Source: Prado023 sp963714995
Lineage (GTDB): Bacteria > Actinomycetota > Actinomycetes > S36-B12 > CAIYMF01
Assembly (NCBI GenBank): GCA_963714995.1
Contig: CAVQQP010000017.1
Span: 499,836 to 563,835, forward strand
DNA: 64,000 nucleotides
Direction of reading: 5' to 3'
In this document: piece after piece, positions 1-8,054 of the stretch
Numbering within the stretch: the stretch's first letter is position 1
Layout of the letters: every line of letters starts with the position of its first letter
Position numbers and translations under genes: made by a program
Notes under the pieces: generated by a model
Database searches by the model: none
The model's input: only the letters and a program-made list of their open reading frames with translations
What the model was told of the DNA's origin: nothing

Positions 1-2485
1 GCACCCCGGCCAGGAACGCCGCCGGGTGGTGGGCCTTGAGCCAGGCCGACTGATAGGTGGGCAGGGCGAAGGCAGCGGCATGGGCCTTGCAGAACCCGAA
101 GGAGGCGAACGCGCGCAGCACGTCCCAGACCCGCTCCACGACCTCGAGTCCGTAGCCGCGCTCGAGTGCCAGCGGGTAGAACCACGCCCGGACCTGGGCC
201 TGGCCCTCCGGCGAGCCCATCGTCCGACGGACCTCGTCGGCCTGGGCGAGGCTGCACCCGGTCATCACCGCGATGATGCCGATGACCTGCTCGTGGAAGA
301 CGACCACGCCGTGGGTCTCGGCGATCACCGGCTCGAGGTCGGGATGGATCAGGTCGGCATCCGCCCAACCCTGTCGAGCCCGCAGGAACGGGGTGACCAT
401 GTCGGACTTCACGGGACCGGGCCGGAACAGTGAGATGTCGACGATGATGTCGGCGAAGGTCTCCGGGGCGAACTTGCCGATCAGCTCCCGCTGGCCGGGC
501 GACTCGATCTGGAAGCAGCCCAGCGTGTGGGTGGTGCGGATCATCGCGAAGGTGTCCGGATCGTCCAGCGGGACGGCGTCCAGCACGATCGGCTCCCCAC
601 CGATGCGGACCACCTCGTCGAGGGCGTGGGCCATCGCCGACTGCATCCGGATGCCGAGGACGTCGAGCTTGAGGAACCCCATCTCCTCGACGGCGTCCTT
701 GTCGAACTGGCTCATCGGGAACCCCATCCAGCTGGCCTCCACCGGGGTCCGGTCCAGCAGCGATCCGTCGCTGAGCAGCACGCCGCAGGGATGCAGCGCG
801 ACGTGTCGGGGCAGTCCGTCGAGGGCCTCCACCAGGTCGAGGAACCCGTCCAGTCGTCCTTGCGCGGCCAACCGCCCCATCCCCGAGCTGCGCAGCTCGG
901 GAAGGTCGGCCAGCGCGGCCCGGGCATCACGGGCCCGGATGTGCGGGAACGCCTTGGCGAAGGCGTCGATCTCCCCGGGGGGCAGGCCGAGTGCGGCACC
1001 CACGTCCCGGACCGCATGGCGTACCCGGTAGGTGTCCATCATGGACACGGCCACGCAGCGCTGGCCGCCGAACCGCTCGAGGATCCGGGTGTAGATCTCG
1101 GTGCGCCGGGCGGACTCCACATCGATGTCGATGTCGGGCAGCGCCTGGCGCAGCGGGGACAGGAACCGCTCCATGATCAGGCCGTGCTCCAGCGGGTTGA
1201 CCCCGGAGATGCCCAGCAGGTGGTTGACCAGGCTGCCCGCGCCGGACCCCCGCGCGGCCACCCGGACGCCCATCGCCTTGATCAGGTCGACCACCTCGGC
1301 CACGGTCAGGAAGTAGCCGCCGTAGCCGAGTGTCGCGATGGTCGCCAGCTCCGCCTCGAGCCGCTCGGTGGCGGCGCGGTGCGCACGCAGCGTGGTGAAC
1401 CGCTGGTCGAGCTCCGCCCGGCAGCGGTGGAGCAGCACCCGGTCGGCCATCGCTGCCTGGGCTGAGGTCGGGGCGCTGCGGATCTGCTCGCGGCCCAGCC
1501 CCGGGGCGCCCGCGGGGAACAGGACGTCGAGCTCGGGGACGTGCACCGAGCCGATGCCCAGGTCGGCGCCCGGGTCCAGCCGGCAGGAGTCCGCCAGGTC
1601 ACGGGTCGCCGCCAGCAGCCGCTGCACCCCCGACCGGCCCACCGAGGCAGCAGCGGCGACCTCCTCGGCAACCAGGCGCATCTCGTGGTCGTCCTTGAGG
1701 AAGCCCTGCGCGTTCGCGCGGTCCAGGTGGCGGGGGTTCAGCGGGACCAACCGGCGGATCGCATCCAGGACGTCGGCGACCGGGGCCTGCTCGGGTGTCA
1801 GATGACGCACCGCGTTGGTGAGCACCGCTGGAGCGCCCACCCTGCTGGCGAAGGTCAGCATCCGGGCGGCGAACGCGCTGGACAGCGTGGGCCGGTCCCC
1901 GCGCGCCCCGCTGCGATGGGACACCACCTCGATGCACACCTCGACACCCAGCACCTCGCGCCAGCCGGCCAGCAGGTGCTCGGCCTCGTCGGGCCGGCGG
2001 CGGGCCAGGGCTCGGCCCACGTCGGAGTCGGGGCCGAGCAGCGCCACCAGCCCCGATGCGTGCTCGCCGAGCATCGGCAGGGTCACCTGCGGCTGGCCGC
2101 GCTCCCCGGACAGGTGTGCAGCCGAGACCACCCGGCACACCGAGGCCCAGCCCGCTGCCCCGCGGGCGAGCAGCACGACCCGGGCATGCCCCGGGTCCAC
2201 AGCCACGCCGCCCCGGGCCGGGGTGGGCACACGGTGCGGTCGAGCCGGCGGGCCAGCCAGCACCTGCGGGGCGACTGCGAGGTCCACGCCGAGGATCGGG
2301 CTGATGCCGGCCTCCCGGCATGCCAGCGCGAAGGCCACGGCCCCGTAGGTGCCGTCACGATCAGTCAGTGCGAGGGCGTCCTGCCCCATCGCCGCGGCTC
2401 GCTCCACGAGAGCCTCCGGCCGGGAGGTCCCGTACCGCAGCGAGTAGCCCGAGGCCACGTGCAGGTGGACGAATTGCGACACCAC
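1..2485 (-). CDS. dnaE2: DnaE2/ImuC-type DNA polymerase III alpha subunit (3' end cut by window edge)
   Basis: C-family DNA polymerase of the second, error-prone actinobacterial type, expected to do translesion synthesis. About 828 residues are in the window and the C-terminus is missing. The first residues form a PHP domain (FVHLHVASGYSLRYG near residue 5, then ALTDRDGTYGAV, where replicative enzymes usually have a His after TD). The catalytic Asp motif PDIDID lies near residue 450, followed by SLFRPGPVKSDMV and FGFCKAHAAAFALPTYQSAW. The GTG at 2485 is taken as start because it lies 7 nt after the upstream stop; GTG 2482 is an alternative. It is the last gene of an SOS-box-controlled operon, which supports the mutagenesis role over the replicative DnaE1. 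Confidence 0.85.
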   Translation of the reverse strand, partial: MVSQFVHLHVASGYSLRYGTSRPEALVERAAAMGQDALALTDRDGTYGAVAFALACREAGISPILGVDLAVAPQVLAGPPARPHRVPTPARGGVAVDPGHARVVLLARGAAGWASVCRVVSAAHLSGERGQPQVTLPMLGEHASGLVALLGPDSDVGRALARRRPDEAEHLLAGWREVLGVEVCIEVVSHRSGARGDRPTLSSAFAARMLTFASRVGAPAVLTNAVRHLTPEQAPVADVLDAIRRLVPLNPRHLDRANAQGFLKDDHEMRLVAEEVAAAASVGRSGVQRLLAATRDLADSCRLDPGADLGIGSVHVPELDVLFPAGAPGLGREQIRSAPTSAQAAMADRVLLHRCRAELDQRFTTLRAHRAATERLEAELATIATLGYGGYFLTVAEVVDLIKAMGVRVAARGSGAGSLVNHLLGISGVNPLEHGLIMERFLSPLRQALPDIDIDVESARRTEIYTRILERFGGQRCVAVSMMDTYRVRHAVRDVGAALGLPPGEIDAFAKAFPHIRARDARAALADLPELRSSGMGRLAAQGRLDGFLDLVEALDGLPRHVALHPCGVLLSDGSLLDRTPVEASWMGFPMSQFDKDAVEEMGFLKLDVLGIRMQSAMAHALDEVVRIGGEPIVLDAVPLDDPDTFAMIRTTHTLGCFQIESPGQRELIGKFAPETFADIIVDISLFRPGPVKSDMVTPFLRARQGWADADLIHPDLEPVIAETHGVVVFHEQVIGIIAVMTGCSLAQADEVRRTMGSPEGQAQVRAWFYPLALERGYGLEVVERVWDVLRAFASFGFCKAHAAAFALPTYQSAWLKAHHPAAFLAGV

Positions 2486-2492
2486 GCAACGC

Positions 2493-2909
2493 CTAGAACT
2501 CGTTGGGCAGGATCGACTGCTGGTCGACCCCGATCACCGCAGCGACCTGGACCAGGAACGACTCGGCGTCGCGCACCAGGTCATCGGCCTCCCGCTGGCT
2601 GACCACGGGGAGGCCCGCCTCGGCCGCGGCCCGCCGCGATGCGTTGGCCGCGAAGAAGGCGGCCCACTCCTGCATCTGGGGGGCGACCACGGGCAGCAGG
2701 GTCCAGACGCTGCGGATCCGCCCCTGGCGCACGGGGTGCGCCCGAGCGGCCAGGACGGCCGCCGCAGCCCGCAGCGCCGCGAGGTGGGCAGTGGCATACC
2801 GGCGGGCCGGATCGGGGGTCGCGTAGGCCTCGAGCAGGCCCCGGGCGGCACTGCCCAGCAGCTCGCGGGCCTGGTAGGGCACAGGGGGGCTCGTGGGAAC
2901 GGCACTCAT
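2493..2909 (-). CDS. SAV_6107-family HEPN-like protein
   Basis: 138-residue, mostly alpha-helical, Ala-rich protein of the actinobacterial SAV_6107 HEPN-like family, recognised from its overall pattern (RELLGSAARGLLEAYATPDP, then AHLAALRAAAAVLA, then a QMQEWAAFFAANASRRAAAEAG helix). It starts at ATG 2909 behind a strong GGAGGAG site. It sits between the DUF6504 gene and dnaE2, 7 nt from the latter, so it is very likely co-transcribed and SOS-induced. The molecular role is unknown. HEPN proteins are often nucleic-acid binding or RNases, but the classic R-x4-H catalytic motif is not obvious here. Confidence 0.7.
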   Translation of the reverse strand: MSAVPTSPPVPYQARELLGSAARGLLEAYATPDPARRYATAHLAALRAAAAVLAARAHPVRQGRIRSVWTLLPVVAPQMQEWAAFFAANASRRAAAEAGLPVVSQREADDLVRDAESFLVQVAAVIGVDQQSILPNEF

Positions 2910-2956
2910 CTCACTCCTCCTCGTCGGATCTGTTCTCTGCCACCGCGTGTGCGGTG

Positions 2957-3262
2957 TCAGTCCATCGCCCGGGCCAGGACCCAGCGATCGGCCACCATGT
3001 CCCGGCGCAGGTCGTACACACCGGCGGCGTCCGAACGGCCCGCTTGGGCCTCGACGCGCCACACCTCGTGCTCGTGCGTGGGGAGGGCACCCTCGAGCGC
3101 CCGACGCGACCCGCCCCACCACGCACTCGACTCGATCCAGTGGGCGATCACGGCGCGCACCACGTACAGCCGTCCGCGCCAGAGGAACTGGTCGGGACGG
3201 TCCTCGAGGGGGCACTCCCCCATGCGGCGGACATCGATCGGATCGGCATACGTACGGCTCAT
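2957..3262 (-). CDS. DUF6504 family protein
   Basis: 101-residue basic and aromatic protein with the pattern typical of DUF6504: a short N-terminus, then DQFLWRGRLYVVRAVIAHW, then a C-terminus rich in Arg and Asp (YDLRRDMVADRWVLARAMD). Family members are usually found beside Y-family polymerase and DnaE2 genes in actinobacteria. The start ATG at 3262 has a good GGAGGACGC ribosome site. It is the first clear gene downstream of the LexA box at 3411-3426 and precedes the HEPN gene by 47 nt. Its function in translesion synthesis has not been defined. Confidence 0.75.
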   Translation of the reverse strand: MSRTYADPIDVRRMGECPLEDRPDQFLWRGRLYVVRAVIAHWIESSAWWGGSRRALEGALPTHEHEVWRVEAQAGRSDAAGVYDLRRDMVADRWVLARAMD

Positions 3263-3408
3263 TGCGTCCTCCTGGCAGTTGTGGGGTCGCGCGCCGGGGA
3301 AGACGGCTGTGCGGGGGGATCGGCCTGCACTCCTGCGCTTCCCTCGCCGAGGCACAGGCCGATCCCCGGGTGCTGGCGGTCCGGGGTCGGCGGTTCCTTC
3401 AGCACCAC
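3259..3408 (-). CDS. Candidate 49-codon leader ORF of the SOS operon
   Basis: An open frame runs from GTG 3408, 2 nt inside the LexA box, to a TGA at 3259-3261 that overlaps the DUF6504 start codon as ATGA. The peptide begins VVLKEPPTPDRQHPGIGL and is Pro/Ala-rich. It has no recognisable domain and no ribosome site, so it would have to be read from a leaderless transcript or act only as a coupling leader. The stop/start overlap and the position right behind the operator are the only support. It may equally be an untranslated leader. Confidence 0.25.
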   Translation of the reverse strand: MVLKEPPTPDRQHPGIGLCLGEGSAGVQADPPAQPSSPARDPTTARRTQ

Positions 3409-3410
3409 GT

Positions 3411-3426
3411 TCGAACGGGTGTTCGA
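3411..3426. promoter_or_regulatory. LexA (SOS) box
   Basis: TCGAACGGGTGTTCGA is a perfect palindrome of the actinobacterial/Gram-positive SOS operator TCGAAC-N4-GTTCGA. It lies 149 nt upstream of the DUF6504 start, so it should place the DUF6504-HEPN-dnaE2 operon under LexA control. The divergent HNH gene starts 410 bp away and is less likely to be controlled by it. Confidence 0.9.
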
Positions 3427-3835
3427 ACTGGCTTCACCGTACGCCCCCGGTCTGACACCGTCAACCCCCCTGTGCACCGCGGGCAGAATCTCCCTGGCGG
3501 CACACCGCGCACGGGTCGGCTGTCCCTCCTCGGCGACTTCCTGGGATGACGATGCGGAGGGGTTGACGGGGCCATCGGACTGTGAAAGGATTCGTACATC
3601 AGTTCGATGGATGCCGTCAGGCGATCCCGAGTACCTCGGTGATTCGGATGGTGCGGTATGGATGTCCCGGGCGTTGGCTCCGGGCGGCGCGGGGGTGCGG
3701 GCAGCCCCGGGCCATTGATGAGGTGGGGACGGTGCGGTCCGTGTGACCCAGTCCTGACGACGTGAGGCCCGATCCGATCTCGGACGTGCGCGAGGCATCA
3801 CTGATGCTCCCGCGACTCATGCGGAAGGGCCGTCA
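3427..3835. other. Intergenic region between the SOS operon and the HNH gene
   Basis: About 410 bp without a convincing gene. It has lower GC stretches than its surroundings and should hold the promoter of the HNH gene. A TTGACG near 3562 resembles a -35 element, but no clear -10 follows at the right spacing. Open frames here lack homology-like patterns and ribosome sites. Confidence 0.5.
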
Positions 3836-5215
3836 ATGTCTGTTGTGTGCGAGCTCGAGGCGATCGAACGCCAGGTCGAGTACCTGACGGGAGGCGCGAC
3901 GGACCCCGGGAGCCGGATGGACTCCGGGAGCCGGACCGAGCACGCGCGACGTCAGCCTCCCCCGGGCGAGCTGGGGGACGCGCTGCTTCGCCTCGGTCGG
4001 GTGGTGGAGCGGCTGGGGGCGTTGCGGGCGCTCTGGGCCGAGCAGTTCGAGGGTGGCTCCGAGTGGGCAGCTGATGGCGCCCGATCCGGGTCGGCGTGGA
4101 TCGCCGCGAGGGCGACCGAGCATCCGTCGTCAGCGCGCGCCCGGATGCACGCCGGGCGCGACCTGCGTGCGTTGCCCCTGATGGCCGAGGCCGCCCTGCG
4201 GGGTGACGTCCGACTCGGCCATGTCCGGCTCCTCGTCGGAGCCGCCCGGGTGAAGCCACACCGGTGGGCTGCCCTCGCCGAGGTCGAGGAGCTGGCCACC
4301 AGGACGGCCGCCGAGCTCAGCGAGCCCAGGTTCGCGCGGTTCGTGGAGCGCTGGGCCGCCCTCGCCGACGCACACCACGACGCCTCGTTGCGCGCCCAAG
4401 GAATTGACGTCCCGGTCACGGACCATCGCGCCGCCGAGCAAGCCGAGCGCCGCGAGCTGTTCCTGTCCCGCTATGGCACGGACGGGATGTGGGCGCTGTC
4501 CGGGACCCTGGACACCGAGACCGGGCTGGCGCTGTCCATGGCCCTGGAATCGGTGTCCGAGGCGATCCGCGGCGAGGACCGCGACCGGGACCTCGCCCAA
4601 CTGCGTCACGACTCGCTCGCAGTCCTCCTCAGCGGCCAGCTCTCCGCCGGGCTCCCCGCCCACAAGGGCGTCCGACCACACATCATGGTCATCACGCGTG
4701 ACAGTGACGCGCAGCCCTGCGCCGCCACCGCCGGCGCTGCCCCGCACCAGCGGGATCTCGCCGCCCCGTCGCAGGCCGAGCTTCTCGACCGCACAGACGG
4801 GACCTCCGGCGGGCTGTGGCTCACCGGCCTCGCCCGCCAGCGACTGTCCTGCGACGCCATCACGCAGTCGCTCACAGTCGACGCCGGCGGGATCCCGCTG
4901 CGACTCGGGCGATCCGCACGCGTCGTACCCCCGGCGCTGCGCAGGGTCATCGATATCCGCGATCGGCACTGCGCGTTCGCCGGCTGCTCCGCACCAGCAA
5001 TGTGGTGCCAGGCCCACCACATGACCCACTGGGAGGACGGAGGCCCGACCGACGAACGGAACCTCGTGCTGGTCTGCCAGTTCCATCACACCGCCGTCCA
5101 CGAACGCGGATTCACACTCCGATGGTCATCCGATGGCCACCAGATCGAGACCCTGCGACCCGACAGATCCGTGATCGTGATCCACGACGGACCGAAGCAG
5201 CTGGTACCGGGGTAG
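3836..5215 (+). CDS. DUF222 / HNH endonuclease domain protein (13E12 family)
   Basis: 459-residue intact member of the multicopy actinobacterial 13E12 family. Residues about 30-330 form the DUF222 domain (e.g. the region around RLGRVVERLGALRALWAEQF). The C-terminus carries an HNH nuclease fold: CAFAGCSAPAMWCQAHHM, then THWEDGGPTDERNLVLVC and FHHTAVHE, with paired Cys for zinc and His for catalysis. The family is thought to be linked to mobile or repeated DNA, but its biological role is not established. It stands alone between the SOS operon and the carotenoid genes. A second, broken copy lies at 60950-62371. Confidence 0.85.
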   Translation: MSVVCELEAIERQVEYLTGGATDPGSRMDSGSRTEHARRQPPPGELGDALLRLGRVVERLGALRALWAEQFEGGSEWAADGARSGSAWIAARATEHPSSARARMHAGRDLRALPLMAEAALRGDVRLGHVRLLVGAARVKPHRWAALAEVEELATRTAAELSEPRFARFVERWAALADAHHDASLRAQGIDVPVTDHRAAEQAERRELFLSRYGTDGMWALSGTLDTETGLALSMALESVSEAIRGEDRDRDLAQLRHDSLAVLLSGQLSAGLPAHKGVRPHIMVITRDSDAQPCAATAGAAPHQRDLAAPSQAELLDRTDGTSGGLWLTGLARQRLSCDAITQSLTVDAGGIPLRLGRSARVVPPALRRVIDIRDRHCAFAGCSAPAMWCQAHHMTHWEDGGPTDERNLVLVCQFHHTAVHERGFTLRWSSDGHQIETLRPDRSVIVIHDGPKQLVPG

Positions 5216-5309
5216 CACGGGTGCCGCCGTCACCGCGATGGCCTGCCGTCACTGCCGGGCACCAGGGGATCCGCTCCCCAGGTGCAACATCCTCCGGGAT
5301 ACTGGGTGC

Positions 5310-6023
5310 ATGCCCGAGACCCCTGCCGTGGTGAGCCTGCACGTGTGGGGGGTCCCCACCCGGCACGTCCCCACGGCCATCACCCACATGGCCCGCCACC
5401 GGCGCGCTGTGCGCACCCTCCCCGGGGTCCGGTTCGCCAAGCTGCTGGGCACGGGGAACGGTCGTACCTTCACCCCGCTGGATGCCGACGCCCACCACTG
5501 GGGGGTCCTGCTGTGCTGGGCAGACGGCCACGGACCGGAGCAGTTCGCCGGCTCCCGCGTGGCACGGGACTGGGACCGGATCGCCGAGGAGTCCGCCACC
5601 TGGGTCATGCGACCGCTGAGCAGCCGGGGGTTCTGGGCGAAGCAGCAGCCGTTCGGCGACCCGGTCCCGGCCCGGTGGGACGGACCGATCGCGGCGATCA
5701 CCCGCGGGCGGATCAAGCCCCGGATGTGGCGCACGTTCTGGAGCGCGGTGCCCCCCGTGGCCCTCGACGTCCGGGAGGGCGGGGGCCTCACGTTCGCGAT
5801 GGGGATCGGAGAGGCACCCGTCGGGCTGCAGGGCACCTTCTCGACCTGGTCCGACGGCCCGGCCCTGTCGGCCTTCGCCTACCGCCGCCCCGCGCACCAG
5901 CAGGTGATCGCCCAGACCTCGCAGCTCGACTGGTACTCCGAGGAGCTGTTCGCGCGGTTCGCCCTGCTCTCGGCCGAGGGCACCGTGGCCGGCCGACCCG
6001 TCCCGGCACCGGCTGCCGCGTAG
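5310..6023 (+). CDS. CrtA-like carotenoid monooxygenase (spheroidene monooxygenase family)
   Basis: 237-residue protein with the full-length pattern of Rhodobacter CrtA, which adds a 2-keto group to acyclic carotenoid ends. Matching blocks are RFAKLLGTGNGRTFTPLD, a GPIAAITRGRIKPRMWRTFW block near the middle, GGLTFAMGIGEAPVGLQGTF, and the C-terminal LDWYSEELFARFALLSAEGT. The start ATG at 5310 was chosen because the homology-like region begins there; the sequence GATACT lies 6 nt upstream, a near-match to the leaderless -10 seen elsewhere. It is followed 46 nt later by the CruF-like gene, which places it in carotenoid end-group modification. The substrate is inferred, not known. Confidence 0.75.
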   Translation: MPETPAVVSLHVWGVPTRHVPTAITHMARHRRAVRTLPGVRFAKLLGTGNGRTFTPLDADAHHWGVLLCWADGHGPEQFAGSRVARDWDRIAEESATWVMRPLSSRGFWAKQQPFGDPVPARWDGPIAAITRGRIKPRMWRTFWSAVPPVALDVREGGGLTFAMGIGEAPVGLQGTFSTWSDGPALSAFAYRRPAHQQVIAQTSQLDWYSEELFARFALLSAEGTVAGRPVPAPAAA

Positions 6024-6056
6024 GACCAGCTCAGCGCGCGGGCCCTGCGCCCGGCT

Positions 6057-6062
6057 TAGGAT
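6057..6062 (+). promoter_or_regulatory. Probable -10 box of the cruF-like gene (leaderless)
   Basis: TAGGAT lies 7 nt upstream of the GTG start at 6070 and there is no ribosome site, so transcription probably begins at or next to the start codon. Confidence 0.5.
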
Positions 6063-6069
6063 CGAGGGC

Positions 6070-6864
6070 GTGGCCGCCACTGCACCTGCGATCGTGCGCG
6101 CGCTGCCGTGGGTTCTTGGCGCCGCCGGGGTCCTGTCCCAGATCATCTGGGTGCTGCTCCCCGAGGACATGCGTGACGCCGCCACCATCACCTCCGTACT
6201 CCTGCTGGCCGCGGCCGGCGCCTGCCACGCCGCAGTCCACCGGGGCATCGGCTGGGCAGCGCGCCTCTACGGGGCGACGGCGGCGATCGGGCTGGCGGTC
6301 GAGGCGATCGGAACCGCCACGGGGTACCCGTTCGGCGCCTATCGCTACGGCGAGCGGCTCGGGCCGATGCTGCTCGATGTCCCACTGCTGATCCCCCTGG
6401 CCTGGTGCATGGCCGCGTACCCGATGCTGTTGCTCGCCTGGCGGCTGGGGACCCGACGGTGGCAGGTGGTGCTGGTCGGTGCGTGGACCATCACGGCGTG
6501 GGACCTGTTCCTCGACCCGCAGATGGTCGGCGAGGGTCACTGGGCCTTCGCCGACCCGACCCCCGCCCTGCCCGGCTCCCCCGGCATCCCGCTGACCAAC
6601 TACGCCGGCTGGTTCGTCACCGGCCTGCTCATCTTCTGGGTGCTGGACCACCTGCCCCGAACTCCCGCGGACGACCGGATGCCCCACCTGCTCATGCTCT
6701 GGATCTACGCCTCGAACGTGATGGCCGCGGCGGTGTTCTTCGGCCGGCCCGCGGTCGCCCTGTGGGGCGGGATCGCGATGGGCCTCACGGTGATCCCCTG
6801 GGCACGCCTGGTGGTCCCCGAGCTGCGACGTGCGCCGGACCACGGCCTGGTCGGGGCACGGTGA
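6070..6864 (+). CDS. cruF: CruF-like carotenoid biosynthesis membrane protein (1',2'-hydratase type, DUF422)
   Basis: 264-residue polytopic membrane protein of the CruF/DUF422 carotenoid family, whose characterised members hydrate the psi end of acyclic or monocyclic carotenoids to give a 1'-hydroxyl. It has about seven hydrophobic helices. The family-like stretches are TGYPFGAYRYGERLGPMLLD, a central TAWDLFLDPQMVGEGHW and PLTNYAGWFVTGLLIFW. It starts with GTG 6070 and its stop overlaps the start of the following glycosyltransferase (GTGA), which indicates translational coupling. With CrtA-like and CrtD-like neighbours it should act on the open end of a carotenoid. Confidence 0.8.
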   Translation: MAATAPAIVRALPWVLGAAGVLSQIIWVLLPEDMRDAATITSVLLLAAAGACHAAVHRGIGWAARLYGATAAIGLAVEAIGTATGYPFGAYRYGERLGPMLLDVPLLIPLAWCMAAYPMLLLAWRLGTRRWQVVLVGAWTITAWDLFLDPQMVGEGHWAFADPTPALPGSPGIPLTNYAGWFVTGLLIFWVLDHLPRTPADDRMPHLLMLWIYASNVMAAAVFFGRPAVALWGGIAMGLTVIPWARLVVPELRRAPDHGLVGAR

Positions 6865-8054
6865 GACCCGGACGCGCGACCGTCCTGGCCGCCACCGTCC
6901 TGGCCGCCGGGCTCACGGCCCACACCGCGTGGAACACCCGGCACCTGCGGATCGCCCCCGTGCCGGCCGTGGGCGATCCGATCGAGGCGGCCCGTGTGAC
7001 CGTCCTGCTCCCCGCACGCGACGAGGCCCACAGGATCGAGCCGTGCCTGGCCGCGCTGCTGGCCCAGGACCACCCCGCCCTGCGCGTGATCGTCCTCGAC
7101 GACGGATCGACCGACGGCACGGGCGACCTCGTCCGGGCCACGGTGGCGCGACGATCCCCGGTTCGAGGTGCTCGACGGCGGCCCCGAGCACCCCCCCGAG
7201 GGGTGGCTGGGCAAGCCCTGGGCGTGCCAGCGGCTGGCCGATGCCGCCCTGGCCGATGCCGCCCTGGACGACCCGCACCGGACCTCCTGCTGTTCCTGGA
7301 CGCGGACGTGGTCCTGGCCCCCGACGCGGTGCGCCGGATCGCCGGCCTCATGCGTGACTCCGGCCTCGACCTGGCCAGCCCCTACCCGCGCCAGACCGCG
7401 ATCACCGCGGCCGAGCGGCTCGTCCAGCCCCTGCTGCAGTGGTCGTGGCTGACGACCCTGCCGCTGGGCCTGGCCGAGGACTCCCCGCGGCCCTCGCTCA
7501 CCGCAGCCAACGGCCAGGTGCTGGCGATCACGCCGGGGGCCCACCGGCGGTCGGGCGGCCACCGGACGGTGCGCCACGAGGTCCTGGAGGACATCGCCCT
7601 GGCCCGTGCGGTCAAGGCCGCCGGCGGGCGGGCCACCGTCACCGACGGCACCGACCTGGCCACCTGCCGGATGTACACCAGCGCAGAGGAGCTCATCGAC
7701 GGGTACACGAAGTCGCTGTGGGCGGCGTTCGGATCCCCGATGGGCTCCGCCGGGGCGACCGCGCTGCTGACGTTCACCTACGTGCTGCCGCCGGCCGCGG
7801 CGCTCCTGGCCAGGACGCCCGGGACCCGTGCACTGGGAGCGGTCGGCTACGCGGCCGGGGTGGCCGGGCGGGTCCTGGTCGCCCGGCGAACGGGCGGGCG
7901 GGCGGCGGACTCGTGGTCGCACCCCCTGTCGATCCTGGCCCTCGACGGCCTCACCGCGCTGTCGTGGTGGCGCCACGAGCGCGGCCAGCTGGCCTGGAAG
8001 GGCCGCCACGTGCACATCACCGCAGGGCCATCGCCCGCTCGGACATCGCGGTGA
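6861..8054 (+). CDS. CruG-like glycosyltransferase family 2 protein (carotenoid glycosylation), with a locally shifted segment
   Basis: About 397 residues. An N-terminal hydrophobic segment is followed by a GT-A fold: VTVLLPARDEAHRIEPCLAA, LRVIVLDDGSTDGTGD, then DLLLFLDADVVLAPDAVRRI with the DxD-type metal site, and later YTKSLWAAFGSPMG and C-terminal membrane helices. It is coupled to cruF (GTGA overlap), as in cruF-cruG pairs, so transfer of a sugar to a hydroxylated carotenoid is likely. Between about 7149 and 7274 the frame is displaced: the better protein (DDPRFEVLDGG...EGWLGKPWACQRLADA) is in another frame. Two compensating losses (2 nt, then 1 nt) explain this. The 3' end overlaps the convergent GMC gene by 38 bp. 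Confidence 0.7.
   Translation: MRPGRATVLAATVLAAGLTAHTAWNTRHLRIAPVPAVGDPIEAARVTVLLPARDEAHRIEPCLAALLAQDHPALRVIVLDDGSTDGTGDLVRATVARRSPVRGARRRPRAPPRGVAGQALGVPAAGRCRPGRCRPGRPAPDLLLFLDADVVLAPDAVRRIAGLMRDSGLDLASPYPRQTAITAAERLVQPLLQWSWLTTLPLGLAEDSPRPSLTAANGQVLAITPGAHRRSGGHRTVRHEVLEDIALARAVKAAGGRATVTDGTDLATCRMYTSAEELIDGYTKSLWAAFGSPMGSAGATALLTFTYVLPPAAALLARTPGTRALGAVGYAAGVAGRVLVARRTGGRAADSWSHPLSILALDGLTALSWWRHERGQLAWKGRHVHITAGPSPARTSR

Noticed and set aside
3427..3835. Several open frames on both strands upstream of the HNH gene
   Set aside because: No ribosome sites, no conserved patterns and mutual overlap; treated as intergenic.
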